64,000 bases of DNA from JBGOTP01 sp963717075 (GTDB taxonomy: Bacteria; Acidobacteriota; Vicinamibacteria; Vicinamibacterales; CAVVIG01). This document shows positions 56,502-64,000 of the stretch, in pieces. The notes beneath the pieces are model-generated. The model made no database searches. It was given only the letters and a program-made list of their open reading frames with translations, and was not told the DNA's origin. A program made the position numbers and the translations under genes. Numbering within the stretch: the stretch's first letter is position 1; each line of letters begins with the position of its first letter. The stretch spans positions 186,001 to 250,000 of the forward strand of contig CAVQVI010000007.1 in assembly GCA_963717075.1 (NCBI GenBank), written 5' to 3'.

Positions 56502-57094
56502 AAGTCGCCCGATTCGTGACGCGCATCCTGACTCGACCGCTATTTGCATGTCATACCCCAGCTCCACTTTCGTTCCTGCGTGCATGCAGGTGCGCGGGCG
56601 CGATCTAGAAGCGCACACCGAGGCCAATGATAACCACGGTAAGGGGCCAGGTGGACACCCACTGTTTGAGAGCGGCGCTGTCCGCGGAATCTATGAGCCA
56701 GCCACCAGCATGGCGATACACCATAAACGAATTCTGCCCCGTACGATCAGGAGATCTCGAAAACAAGCACCCTGACGGAGACGGAATCGTCGAGACCGAC
56801 AAGCAAGTCTCGTGTGCCCTTTGAACTCCAGGCCTGTCAAGGCAACGATGGTAGTAGACTTCTGTCACCATCGACCTCCGTTGTAGGCGGCGCTGCGTTG
56901 AGCGATCGCAGGGACGGCGTCACGCGCGCCAGGGGCACTGCCGACTCGGTCTCCATCTGGTCTGAGGGGTACCGCCCATGAGACGGGCGGCGGTTTGAGC
57001 GACGTGGGTCGCCGCGGCCGGATGTGCCAGCCGGCCGCGCGCCGTGCTTCGGGTGCGCGGGAAAAGACGCGGGAGAAGAGCGGGAGAAGAGATG
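56502..57094. other. intergenic region with barrel-protein remnant and hairpins
   Basis: About 590 bp between divergent genes. On the minus strand, 56605-56733 encodes NSFMVYRHAGGWLI then ends ...WPLTVVIIGLGVRF, like the last strands of an outer-membrane barrel with a terminal Phe; this is probably a remnant. On the plus strand two hairpins (56972-56990, arms CCGCCC/GGGCGG; and 57013-57039) precede the quinoprotein. Confidence 0.4.
57013..57039 (+). promoter_or_regulatory. strong GC hairpin in the leader of a quinoprotein gene
   Basis: CGCGGCCGG and CCGGCCGCG are perfect nine-base arms around a nine-base loop, ending 55 bases before the ATG at 57095. A smaller hairpin lies 25 bases earlier. 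They may form an mRNA leader structure or mark the end of an upstream transcript; no riboswitch class is recognised. Confidence 0.45.
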
Positions 57095-59086
57095 ATGAGC
57101 CGGCTCGTGATGCGCGGCGTCGGCGTGTGCGCGGTGGCGCTGGTGGGGCTCTCGCCCGGCCCCTCGTCGATGCAGACGCTCGACGACCTCCGGCGCGGCG
57201 AGTGGCGCGCCTATGCCGGCACGACCCACGGGTGGAAATACTCGCCGCTCGATCAAATCAGCAAAGACAACCTCCAGGATCTGCGCATCGTCTGGCGGTC
57301 GCCCTCTCCCGAGCTCGCGCTCCAGAAGTCGAGCCCCGTCCTCCAGTCGTCGCGGAACGAAAACACGCCCCTCATGGCGAACGGGGGGCTCTATACCGTC
57401 ACGGGCCTGGGCCTGGTCGTGGCCCTCGATCCCGGCACCGGCCAGACCCGCTGGGTCTACGACCCGGAAAGCTACAAACTGGGACGGCCGAACAACGGCG
57501 GCTTCATGACGCGGACCTTCGGGTACTGGACCGACGGGACGCTCGAACGCCTGCTCGTCGGCACGCACGATGCGTATCTGCTGTCGATCGACGCGCGGAC
57601 CGGCAAGCCGGACCCGGCCTTCGGCACCGGCGGGCGGGTCGATGCGGCGGTCGGGATTCGCGACGTGCGGCGGGCGGTGAGTTACTCGGCGCGCGACCCG
57701 CTCATCGCGGGCAACCTCGTCGTGGTCGGCGCCTCGATTTCCGACGCCTTTCGCGACTATCGACAGCAGCCCCCCGGCTACGTGAACGCATTCGACGTGC
57801 GGACGGGACGGCTCCTGTGGACGTTTCATACGATTCCGCGGCCCGGCGAGGTCGGCCACGACACCTGGCTGGCCGATGCCGCGGAGACCATGGGCAACAC
57901 GAACGTCTGGGCCACGATGGCCTACGATCCCGAGCTCGACTACGTCTACCTGGCGACCTCGACGCCGAGCAGCGACCACTACGGCGCCCACCGGCCGGGC
58001 CCCAATCTGTTTGCCGAAAGCCTGGTGTGCGTGGAGGCGAAGACCGGCAAGCGGGTGTGGCACTTCCAAGCCGTGCATCATGGGTTGTGGGATTACGACT
58101 TTGCGGCCCAGCCGGTCCTCGGGGACATCACGGTGGACGGCCGCCGGATCCGGGCCGTGATGCAGGTGAGCAAGCAGGCCTTCACCTACGTCTTCGACCG
58201 ACGGACCGGGGCGCCTGTCTGGCCGATCGAGGAGCGGCCGGTGCCGAAGGGGGACGCGCCGGGCGAGTGGTATGCGCCCACGCAGCCCTTCCCGACCAAG
58301 CCGCCGCCCTTTGATCTCCAGGGCACGACCGAGGAGAACCTGATCGACTTCACCCCGGCCCTGAAGAACCGCGCGCGCGCGCAGCTGCAGCAATATGTGT
58401 CTGGTCCGCTGTTCACCCCGCCGTCGGAAAAGGGGACGCTCGCACTTCCCAGCGTGTTCGGTGCCTCTGGCTGGGGAGGCGCGGCCTTCGACCCGGACAC
58501 GGGCGTGTTGTACGTGCCGTCGCGGACGACGCCAAGCCAGATGAAGTTGACCCCTGTCGATCCGAACGTCTCGAACGCCGGCTATATCCTAGGCGGCGGA
58601 AATGTGAACCTGCCCGGCATGTTCTTCGACGGGCTGCCGCTGTTCAAGCCCCCCTACTCGCGGGTGACCGCGTTCGACATGAATCGCGGCGAGCGCCTGT
58701 GGGTCCAGCCCCTGGGCAACGGGCCGCGCAACCACCCGTTGTTGAAGGACCTCAACCTCCCGCCGCTTGGCGAGGTCTCCGAAGGGCAGAGTGCGCTGGT
58801 CACGAAGACGCTGCTGTTTGTGACCACCTGGCGCCGCCAGCGCGACGGACGCGTACTGGTTCCGCCGTGGGCGCCCTATGGGGATCCCGACGCCGACCGG
58901 AAGATCCTGTATGTGTTCGACAAGCAGTCGGGCACCCTCCTGCGCGAGATCGAGGTGCCCGGCCGGGCGGCCGCCGCCCCCCTGACGTACTTGTATCGCG
59001 GGAAGCAGTACCTCACGATGGCGGTGGGGGGCAATGAGGACGCCGCGATCGTGGCGCTGGCGCTGCCCGATGCGCGCGGCCGGTGA
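57095..59086 (+). CDS. PQQ-dependent dehydrogenase, glucose/quinate type
   Basis: An intact 663-residue quinoprotein. ATG 57095 (or 57092) follows GGGAGAAGAG. Signal peptide (LVMRGVGVCAVALVGLSPGPSS). Blocks: GWKYSPLDQISKDNLQDLRIVWR, SRNENTPLMANGGLYTVTGLGLVVALDPGTGQTRWVYDPESYKLG, AVHHGLWDYDFAAQPVL (PQQ signature), AFTYVFDRRTGAPVWPIEERPV, PTQPFPTKPPPFDLQGTTEENLIDFTPAL, NGPRNHPLLKDLNLPPLG and APLTYLYRGKQYLTMAVGG. It is the best template for repairing the frameshifted copy at 12728. Local GC is high. A GDSRGRWEG-family gene follows after 142 bases, repeating the pairing seen at the left end. Confidence 0.92.
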   Translation: MSRLVMRGVGVCAVALVGLSPGPSSMQTLDDLRRGEWRAYAGTTHGWKYSPLDQISKDNLQDLRIVWRSPSPELALQKSSPVLQSSRNENTPLMANGGLYTVTGLGLVVALDPGTGQTRWVYDPESYKLGRPNNGGFMTRTFGYWTDGTLERLLVGTHDAYLLSIDARTGKPDPAFGTGGRVDAAVGIRDVRRAVSYSARDPLIAGNLVVVGASISDAFRDYRQQPPGYVNAFDVRTGRLLWTFHTIPRPGEVGHDTWLADAAETMGNTNVWATMAYDPELDYVYLATSTPSSDHYGAHRPGPNLFAESLVCVEAKTGKRVWHFQAVHHGLWDYDFAAQPVLGDITVDGRRIRAVMQVSKQAFTYVFDRRTGAPVWPIEERPVPKGDAPGEWYAPTQPFPTKPPPFDLQGTTEENLIDFTPALKNRARAQLQQYVSGPLFTPPSEKGTLALPSVFGASGWGGAAFDPDTGVLYVPSRTTPSQMKLTPVDPNVSNAGYILGGGNVNLPGMFFDGLPLFKPPYSRVTAFDMNRGERLWVQPLGNGPRNHPLLKDLNLPPLGEVSEGQSALVTKTLLFVTTWRRQRDGRVLVPPWAPYGDPDADRKILYVFDKQSGTLLREIEVPGRAAAAPLTYLYRGKQYLTMAVGGNEDAAIVALALPDARGR

Positions 59087-59228
59087 GTGGGAAGGGACGG
59101 ATGTTTAGACGCGCGGAAAAGCTGGCGGCCGGGTGAATCTCCTGCGAATGTTGACTGGCCGGTGGGGCGGGTGTATATCGGAAGCGTTCACGACGCGTTT
59201 CACAATCGCGCAGATATGGGAGGCTTGG

Positions 59229-60296
59229 ATGAACAACCGCCTTCTCCGAGCGGCGTTGACCATGGTCGCACTCGCACCACTTACCGAGGTGGCAACGACC
59301 GGGCAGGGGCACTCACCCGCGGCGAGCAAGAAGTGGACGTCGCCTCGAACGGCGGACGGTCAGCCAGACCTGCAAGGCATCTGGACGATGGCAACGTTCA
59401 CGCCGTTGGAACGCCCCGCCAACCTGGCCGGAAAAGAGTTCTTCACCGAGGAAGAAGCGGCTGCGCTGGCAGAGGAGTTGACTGCTGAGGGGGTTAACCC
59501 ACTCGCCGGGACCGCCTTGGCGGCCGAGACCCAGGAGCAGCGGCGCCAGCGGCTTCGCCAGTCGAAGGAGAACATCCACTACGACAACGCAATCTGGCTG
59601 GGCGAAAGACGACCGAAGGGCCTGACCAGCCGGAGAACATCGTTCATCGTGGACCCGCCGGACGGGAGAGTACCGACGCTCACGCCAGACGCCAAGCAAC
59701 GAGATGCCGATCGTGTCAAACGGAGCATGTTCCTGGTCGACGGCCTTCCCGACCAGGCGACCGACAGCCACGAGACCCGCACGCTGGCCGAGCGCTGCCT
59801 GGTGTGGCGCCACGAAGGGCCACCCATGCTGCCCCCGGCCTACCTCGACCGCCTCCAGATCGTGCAGGGACCGGGATACGTCGTGATCTTCCCTGAGGTG
59901 AGAACCAACCAGATGCGCCTCATCCCTCTCGACGGCCGGCCGCATCTGTCGCCGAACATCCGCCAGTGGGCGGGAGACTCCCGCGGCCGATGGGAGGGCA
60001 ACACGCTGGTCGTCGACACGACGAACTTCACCGGCAAAACGCACTTCCAGGGCTCCGGCGACGCCCTGCACGTCGTCGAACGCTTCACCCGCGTGGACGC
60101 GGAGACGATCAACTACGAGTTCACGGTGAAGGATCCGACTTCGTGGACAAAGCCGTGGACCGCCCAGATTCCGATGATCGCCGCAGACGGTCCGATCTAC
60201 GAGTACGCGTGTCACGAGGGGAACTACGATCTGCCGAACATACTGAGCATCGCCCGCAATGTAGAAGCCGCGGCGGGCGCCGCCAAGAAGCCGTAG
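59229..60296 (+). CDS. secreted GDSRGRWEG-family protein, copy 6
   Basis: 355 residues from ATG 59229, with GGAGG six bases upstream. Signal peptide (NNRLLRAALTMVALAPLTEVATTGQ). Blocks: SPRTADGQPDLQGIWTMATFTPLERPANLAGKEFFTEEEA, RTSFIVDPPDGRVPTLTPDAK, TRTLAERCLVWRHEGPPMLPPAY, IVQGPGYVVIFPEVRTNQMRLIPLDGRPH, RQWAGDSRGRWEGNTLVVDTTNF, LHVVERFTRVDAETINYEFTVKDPTSWTKPW and YEYACHEGNYDLPNIL. Intact and full-length. It follows a quinoprotein in the same direction. Function unknown. Confidence 0.83.
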   Translation: MNNRLLRAALTMVALAPLTEVATTGQGHSPAASKKWTSPRTADGQPDLQGIWTMATFTPLERPANLAGKEFFTEEEAAALAEELTAEGVNPLAGTALAAETQEQRRQRLRQSKENIHYDNAIWLGERRPKGLTSRRTSFIVDPPDGRVPTLTPDAKQRDADRVKRSMFLVDGLPDQATDSHETRTLAERCLVWRHEGPPMLPPAYLDRLQIVQGPGYVVIFPEVRTNQMRLIPLDGRPHLSPNIRQWAGDSRGRWEGNTLVVDTTNFTGKTHFQGSGDALHVVERFTRVDAETINYEFTVKDPTSWTKPWTAQIPMIAADGPIYEYACHEGNYDLPNILSIARNVEAAAGAAKKP

Positions 60297-60430
60297 GGAA
60301 CCTTTATCCTACCGTGTGCTCCCAAGGGCGCGCGGCAAGTGGAACCAATCCATGAGCCGCTGCGCGGGCGCAGTGCCGCGGCTGGCAGCCGTTATTCGAC
60401 TGCCAAACGCGAAGGCCCCGCGCACTGCAG

Positions 60431-61078
60431 TTATTCTGCGCTCAGTCGACTGATGTTACTGTTCGCCGCGCTTGTTGTCTTGTCTATCGCCGCATACAGC
60501 TCCTGCGCCTGCGCATTGAGCTTCTCGGCATTTGGTTTCAAGGTAGCCACTGCACTGGGATTGAGGTCGTGACCGAGAAACGTCACTTGATCCTGCAGCG
60601 ACTTCATGAATGGTGTGTAAAGCGCCGATGCGCTCTGGCCAGCCGTCCGAATCTCTCCGAACCGCTCCTTCGCTGTTGTCAGGCGCTGCTCGCTACGCCG
60701 GCGCAAGTCAGGATCACTGATCGCCGCCGTCGAGCCCTGCCAATCCTTGAACAGCTTGTCAGCCTCTGCGTTCATTTCACCGGATCGTGTCGAGACGTCG
60801 GCACGTTTTTTTTCCGCCGTCGCCATTTCCTTCTGCAGCTTCTTGTAGGCGTCGCGGCGATCCTTCGCGTCCGGAGCGAGCACCGCATTGTAAGCATCCA
60901 TGGTTTTCTGAAGTTGCAGCTTGGCTTCGGTGATTGACTCAACTCCCGACTTGGCCTTCTTGATGAGCTGCTGGATCTGCTTGACACCTTCGTTCTGGGC
61001 CGCACCTACAACTGCGGACCCGATGATCATCAGGGAAATGCCTAAGACCATCCTCGTTATTGATGGAGACTGATTCAT
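60431..61078 (-). CDS. exported coiled-coil protein of the DUF2959 type
   Basis: 215 residues from ATG 61078, preceded by AAGGAAAGAG. Signal peptide (RMVLGISLMIIGSAVVGAAQ), then mainly helix: IQQLIKKAKSGVESITEAKLQLQKTMDAYNAVL, KDRRDAYKKLQKEMATAEKKRADVSTRSGEMNAEADKLFKDWQ, ISDPDLRRRSEQRLTTAKERFGEI, and FMKSLQDQVTFLGHDLNPSAVATLKPNAEKLNAQAQELYAAI. This order matches the DUF2959 family, secreted coiled-coil proteins of unknown role. It converges with the GDSRGRWEG-family gene. Confidence 0.8.
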   Translation of the reverse strand: MNQSPSITRMVLGISLMIIGSAVVGAAQNEGVKQIQQLIKKAKSGVESITEAKLQLQKTMDAYNAVLAPDAKDRRDAYKKLQKEMATAEKKRADVSTRSGEMNAEADKLFKDWQGSTAAISDPDLRRRSEQRLTTAKERFGEIRTAGQSASALYTPFMKSLQDQVTFLGHDLNPSAVATLKPNAEKLNAQAQELYAAIDKTTSAANSNISRLSAE

Positions 61079-61538
61079 GGATCGACTCTTTCCTTTCTCA
61101 TCCGCACACAGCATGACAGCATGGTTACACACGCTACCGCGAAACGAAACCAACGTCTAGGTGTTTTGCACGGTTGAGGTGCCTTGTTACGCATCGGATA
61201 CACCGTCAACTCATTCAGCCGGTCTTCGAACTTCATGAGCTAGAGTCTTGACCTCTGAAACTTGCACTGCATGAGTGGAGTTTTCCGGTCAAGACGACCC
61301 CGCGCAGCGGGGCTGTCATGAATGTTCGTCTAGCGGGGCGGAGCCTCGACGGTCCGGGGCGGTGCCTCGCTAGATCTGCCAATTGTGTATGCAAGCGAAA
61401 GCCGGCTGTTCGTGATCGATCGGATCTCGCAGAACTTCGCGTCCCACCGCGCGTCGGGCCGGTAGACGCGTCGTGTCCAGCAGCGCCTGCATCGCAGTCG
61501 CACGAGCCGCAACGGTCCGGGTGGTATAGTCCAACGTG
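61079..61538. other. intergenic region upstream of the Mla operon
   Basis: About 460 bp with no supported gene on either strand. The promoters for the DUF2959 gene and the Mla genes should be here; no distinctive operator was seen. Confidence 0.5.
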
Positions 61539-62663
61539 ATGAGCGTGGCCATCAGGGCGGAAGCCGATGGCGAGCGCACCCGTCTGGTCCCGGCTGGCAC
61601 CTTCGACCTGGCGCACGCGTCGGCGGTGGTGCGGGCCGTGGAGCAGGCCGAGCGGGACCTGATCGCCAGCGGTGACGTCGACCTCCACCTGTCCGCGCTC
61701 GAGCGCATCGACGGGTCGGGCGCCGTGCTGCTGGCGCGGCTGATCGACCGGCTCGAGGCACGCGGGCTCCGCACGCGCCTCATCGAGGATCACAACCCCC
61801 ACGCCGTCCGCCTGATCACGCTCTATCGCGAGCGGCGGGCAGAGGCCCGGCCGCAGCCGACCCGGAGGATGGGCCCGCTCGCCCGGCTCGGGGTCGTGGC
61901 CGCTGCGGTGCCAGGCATGGTGACCGGCGCGCTGGACTTCCTCGGTCAGGCCGCCGCCGCGCTCCCGAAGGCCTTCGTGTCCCCTCGCTCGGTCGATTGG
62001 TCATCGTTACCACGGCTGATGCAGGCGATCGGCGCGGACGCACTGCCGGTCACGAGCGCCGCGAACCTGCTCGTCGGGCTCATCATCGGATTTCTCGGCG
62101 TCTCGCAGCTCGGGCGGTTCGGCGCGGTGGTGTACGTCCCCGAGCTCGTCGTCATCGCACACTTCCGCGAGCTCGGCCCCCTGGTCACCGCCATCGTCGT
62201 GGCGGGCCGCTCGGGCGCGGGCCTGGCCTCGGAGCTGGCCACGATGCAGGTGTCGGAGGAAATCGACGCGCTCCGGTCGATGGGCTTCAACCCGGTGAGC
62301 TGGCTGGTCGTACCGCGCTGTCTTGCGCTCGTGGCCACCGTGCCGCTGCTGACCTGGATTGGCGACGTGCTGGCGCTCGGCGGCGGGCTCCTCGCCACGA
62401 TCGCCATCACCGACATGACGCCACGCGCCTACGTGCTCAGTACCGCGGACCACATCACGGGTGCGCACTTCCTCAACGGGATGATCAAGACGCCCTTCCT
62501 CGGGCTGATCATCGGGCTCATCGCCTGCGGGCAGGGTCTGGCCGCGCGCGGAGGAGCGGCGGCCGTCGGGGCGCGCACCACCACCGCCGTCGTGCTGGCC
62601 ATCTTCGGCGTGATCGTGATCAGCGCGCTCTTCACGCTGTTCTTCACGCTGCTGGGAATCTGA
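61539..62663 (+). CDS. mlaE: Mla-type lipid ABC permease with N-terminal STAS domain
   Basis: 374 residues. Residues 1-105 form a STAS-like domain (RLVPAGTFDLAHASAVVRAVEQ, DLHLSALERIDGSGAVLLARLIDRLEARG) as in MlaB. The rest is a MlaE permease: LLVGLIIGFLGVSQLGRFGA, VVYVPELVVIAHFRELGPLVTAIVVAGRSGAGLASELATMQVSEEIDALRSMGFNPVSWLVVPR and LNGMIKTPFLGLIIGLIACGQGL. In the Mla system MlaE and MlaB are usually separate; here they are fused. It is the inner-membrane part of a phospholipid transporter that keeps the outer membrane asymmetric, or imports lipids. ATG 61539 is used; the ATPase gene follows after two bases. Confidence 0.92.
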   Translation: MSVAIRAEADGERTRLVPAGTFDLAHASAVVRAVEQAERDLIASGDVDLHLSALERIDGSGAVLLARLIDRLEARGLRTRLIEDHNPHAVRLITLYRERRAEARPQPTRRMGPLARLGVVAAAVPGMVTGALDFLGQAAAALPKAFVSPRSVDWSSLPRLMQAIGADALPVTSAANLLVGLIIGFLGVSQLGRFGAVVYVPELVVIAHFRELGPLVTAIVVAGRSGAGLASELATMQVSEEIDALRSMGFNPVSWLVVPRCLALVATVPLLTWIGDVLALGGGLLATIAITDMTPRAYVLSTADHITGAHFLNGMIKTPFLGLIIGLIACGQGLAARGGAAAVGARTTTAVVLAIFGVIVISALFTLFFTLLGI

Positions 62664-62665
62664 AC

Positions 62666-63430
62666 ATGCCCCCGTCCCGGCCGCACATCGTCGTCGAGGA
62701 CCTCCGGATCGGGTGGGGGGCCCGCGTGCTGATGGAGCACGTCAGCTTCGAGGTCGAGCGCGGAACGACCCTGGCCATTCTCGGCGGGTCGGGCAGTGGC
62801 AAGAGCACGCTGCTCCGGTACCTGATCGGCCTGGAGCAGCCGATGGCCGGCCGCATCGACATCGACGGCGTCGGCGAGCCGCACGTCTACAGCGGCGTAC
62901 CGCCGTTCGGCGTCCTCTTCCAGTCCGGCGCGCTCTTCAGCTCTCTGACGCTGGCCGAGAACCTCGCGCTCCCGCTGACGACCTGGACGAGCGTCCGCGG
63001 CCCCCTCGTACAGGATTTCGTGCAGGCGAAGCTGGATCTGGTCGGCCTCGGCGCGTTCGCGGGGCACCTTCCGGGTGAGATTTCGGGCGGCATGAAGAAG
63101 CGCGCGGGCATCGCGCGCGCGATGATGATCGAGCCCGACCTGCTGTTCTTCGACGAGCCCTCCGCCGGGCTCGACCCGATCAGCGCGGTCGAGCTCGATC
63201 ACCTGATCGTCACGCTCAGCCGCGACCTCGGGATTACCATCGTCATCGTGACGCACGAGCTGCCGAGCATCTTCCTGGTCGCCGACAACTGCATCGTGCT
63301 CGACAAGGAGGCCAAGGGGATCGTGGCCCGAGGCGATCCTCGGCGGCTGCGGGACGAATCGGCCATCCCGTTCGTGCACAACTTCTTCACGCGGTCCTCG
63401 CCGAGCGCGTCCGCGGCCCGGGAGAGATGA
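62666..63430 (+). CDS. mlaF: Mla-type ABC transporter ATPase
   Basis: 254 residues from ATG 62666, two bases after the permease stop. Walker A is LGGSGSGKSTLLRYLIGLEQP; the Q-loop LFQSGALFSSLTLAENLALPL is typical of MlaF; the signature is ISGGMKKRAGIARAM; Walker B is LLFFDEPSAGLDPISAVELD; the switch histidine is in VIVTHELPSIF. It would power lipid movement by the MlaE permease. The MCE-protein gene follows three bases after its stop. Confidence 0.94.
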   Translation: MPPSRPHIVVEDLRIGWGARVLMEHVSFEVERGTTLAILGGSGSGKSTLLRYLIGLEQPMAGRIDIDGVGEPHVYSGVPPFGVLFQSGALFSSLTLAENLALPLTTWTSVRGPLVQDFVQAKLDLVGLGAFAGHLPGEISGGMKKRAGIARAMMIEPDLLFFDEPSAGLDPISAVELDHLIVTLSRDLGITIVIVTHELPSIFLVADNCIVLDKEAKGIVARGDPRRLRDESAIPFVHNFFTRSSPSASAARER

Positions 63431-63433
63431 ACC

Positions 63434-64000
63434 ATGGCGGTCGAGAAGAGCTACGCGCGCCTCGGGTTGTTCCTCGTCATCGCGATCGTCGTGATCCTCG
63501 CGACGGGGCTGCTCTTCATCCAGCGGATGCGGAGCCGCGAGGTCATCGAGCTCGTCACCTATACGCAGGAGAACGTCGCCGGTCTCGACATCTCGAGCCC
63601 GGTGCGCTACCGCGGCGTCGCCGTGGGGCGGGTGTCGAACCTGCAGGTGGAGCCGGGCGGCCGCACGATCGAGATCGACTTCGAGCTGTTCACCGATCGC
63701 CTCACCACCGTCGGCGCCAATGTCACCAACCTCCAGGAACTGGCCGGGACGGGCGCGTTCGAGCGGCTGCGCGCTCAGGTGGTGAGCAACCCCGTGACCG
63801 GCGAGGCATACCTCTTTCTCGACATGCCGGAGAACCCCCCTCCGCCGATGACGCTCGGCTTCACGCCAAGTCGGCCATACATCCCGTCGATGCCGACCCC
63901 GATTGCGGAGCTACGGGACCGGTTGCCCGAAGTGCTGGAGCGCGTCGAGTCGACGCTCCAGGTCCTTCGGGAGATCGTCGCCCGGATGCCCGACAGCCTC
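63434..64000 (+). CDS. mlaD: MCE-domain lipid-binding protein MlaD (3' end outside window)
   Basis: The frame opens at ATG 63434 and stays open to the window end, 189 codons. A single N-terminal membrane helix (ARLGLFLVIAIVVILATGLLFIQ) precedes the MCE core: VTYTQENVAGLDISSPVRYRGVAVGRVSNLQVEPGGRTIEIDFEL. After the core there is a proline-rich stretch (PENPPPPMTLGFTPSRPYIPSMPTPIAELRDRLPEVLERVESTL) starting a helical tail. It is the periplasmic lipid-binding component of the Mla transporter encoded upstream. Confidence 0.92.
   Translation, partial: MAVEKSYARLGLFLVIAIVVILATGLLFIQRMRSREVIELVTYTQENVAGLDISSPVRYRGVAVGRVSNLQVEPGGRTIEIDFELFTDRLTTVGANVTNLQELAGTGAFERLRAQVVSNPVTGEAYLFLDMPENPPPPMTLGFTPSRPYIPSMPTPIAELRDRLPEVLERVESTLQVLREIVARMPDSL

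Noticed and set aside
56837..58393. A minus-strand open frame of about 500 codons over the quinoprotein
   Set aside because: The protein is dominated by Arg, Gly, Pro and His without domains, while the plus strand encodes an unmistakable quinoprotein.

Overview
The window looks like a piece of a high-GC soil or freshwater member of the Acidobacteriota, most probably class Vicinamibacteria (former subdivision 6). This rests on gene content rather than a marker gene: many PQQ-type quinoproteins, three secreted 'cyclase' proteins, NHL and FG-GAP propellers, a DUF1552 fragment, and six copies of a secreted family carrying the blocks PDLxGVW and GDSRGRWEGDTLVVD. No rRNA, tRNA, CRISPR array or intact insertion sequence was found.

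Layout. 0-4 kb: tail of a quinoprotein, two GDSRGRWEG-family genes and a complete quinoprotein. 4-9.4 kb (minus strand): a compact five-gene run of ThiS/MoaD-like carrier, BNR-type propeller, phenylacetate-CoA-ligase-like enzyme, NHL propeller and Tat-exported phosphotriesterase-like hydrolase. 9.6-12.6 kb: small secreted protein, TPR protein and SQR-like flavoprotein. 12.7-17.5 kb: two quinoproteins flanking a dihaem cytochrome c. 17.6-19.5 kb: FG-GAP protein with a 135-bp tandem repeat. 19.8-24.7 kb: tight operon of two quinoproteins and a metallophosphatase. 25-27 kb: GDSRGRWEG-family, YrdB-like and DUF3303 genes. 27.2-31.1 kb: island of visibly lower GC with a RHH/PIN toxin-antitoxin pair, an HNH-repeat protein, a tannase and a gene remnant. 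31.2-35.9 kb: operon of FG-GAP, PQQ-like and LVIVD propellers and a dienelactone hydrolase. 35.9-45.6 kb: GDSRGRWEG-family, cyclase, NHL, polysaccharide flippase and membrane protein genes. 45.9-50.2 kb: PQQ aldose dehydrogenase, pgi and gnd. 50.2-56.5 kb: cyclase, two acyl-CoA synthetases and a FadL-like porin. 57-61 kb: quinoprotein, GDSRGRWEG-family and DUF2959 genes. 61.5-64 kb: an Mla-type lipid transporter (STAS-MlaE, MlaF, MlaD), the last cut by the window edge.

How it works together. About fifteen genes encode exported beta-propellers. With cytochrome c, esterase-like, cyclase and lactone hydrolase genes they suggest a periplasmic apparatus that oxidises sugars, alcohols or plant-derived aromatics. 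FadL-like uptake and acyl-CoA/aryl-CoA ligases would feed products to the cytoplasm.

Data quality. Thirteen genes are broken by fourteen frameshifts. Each one is repaired by removing a single base, i.e. all are +1 insertions. This uniform direction points to an insertion-biased sequencing or assembly error, so these genes are listed as CDS spanning the break.
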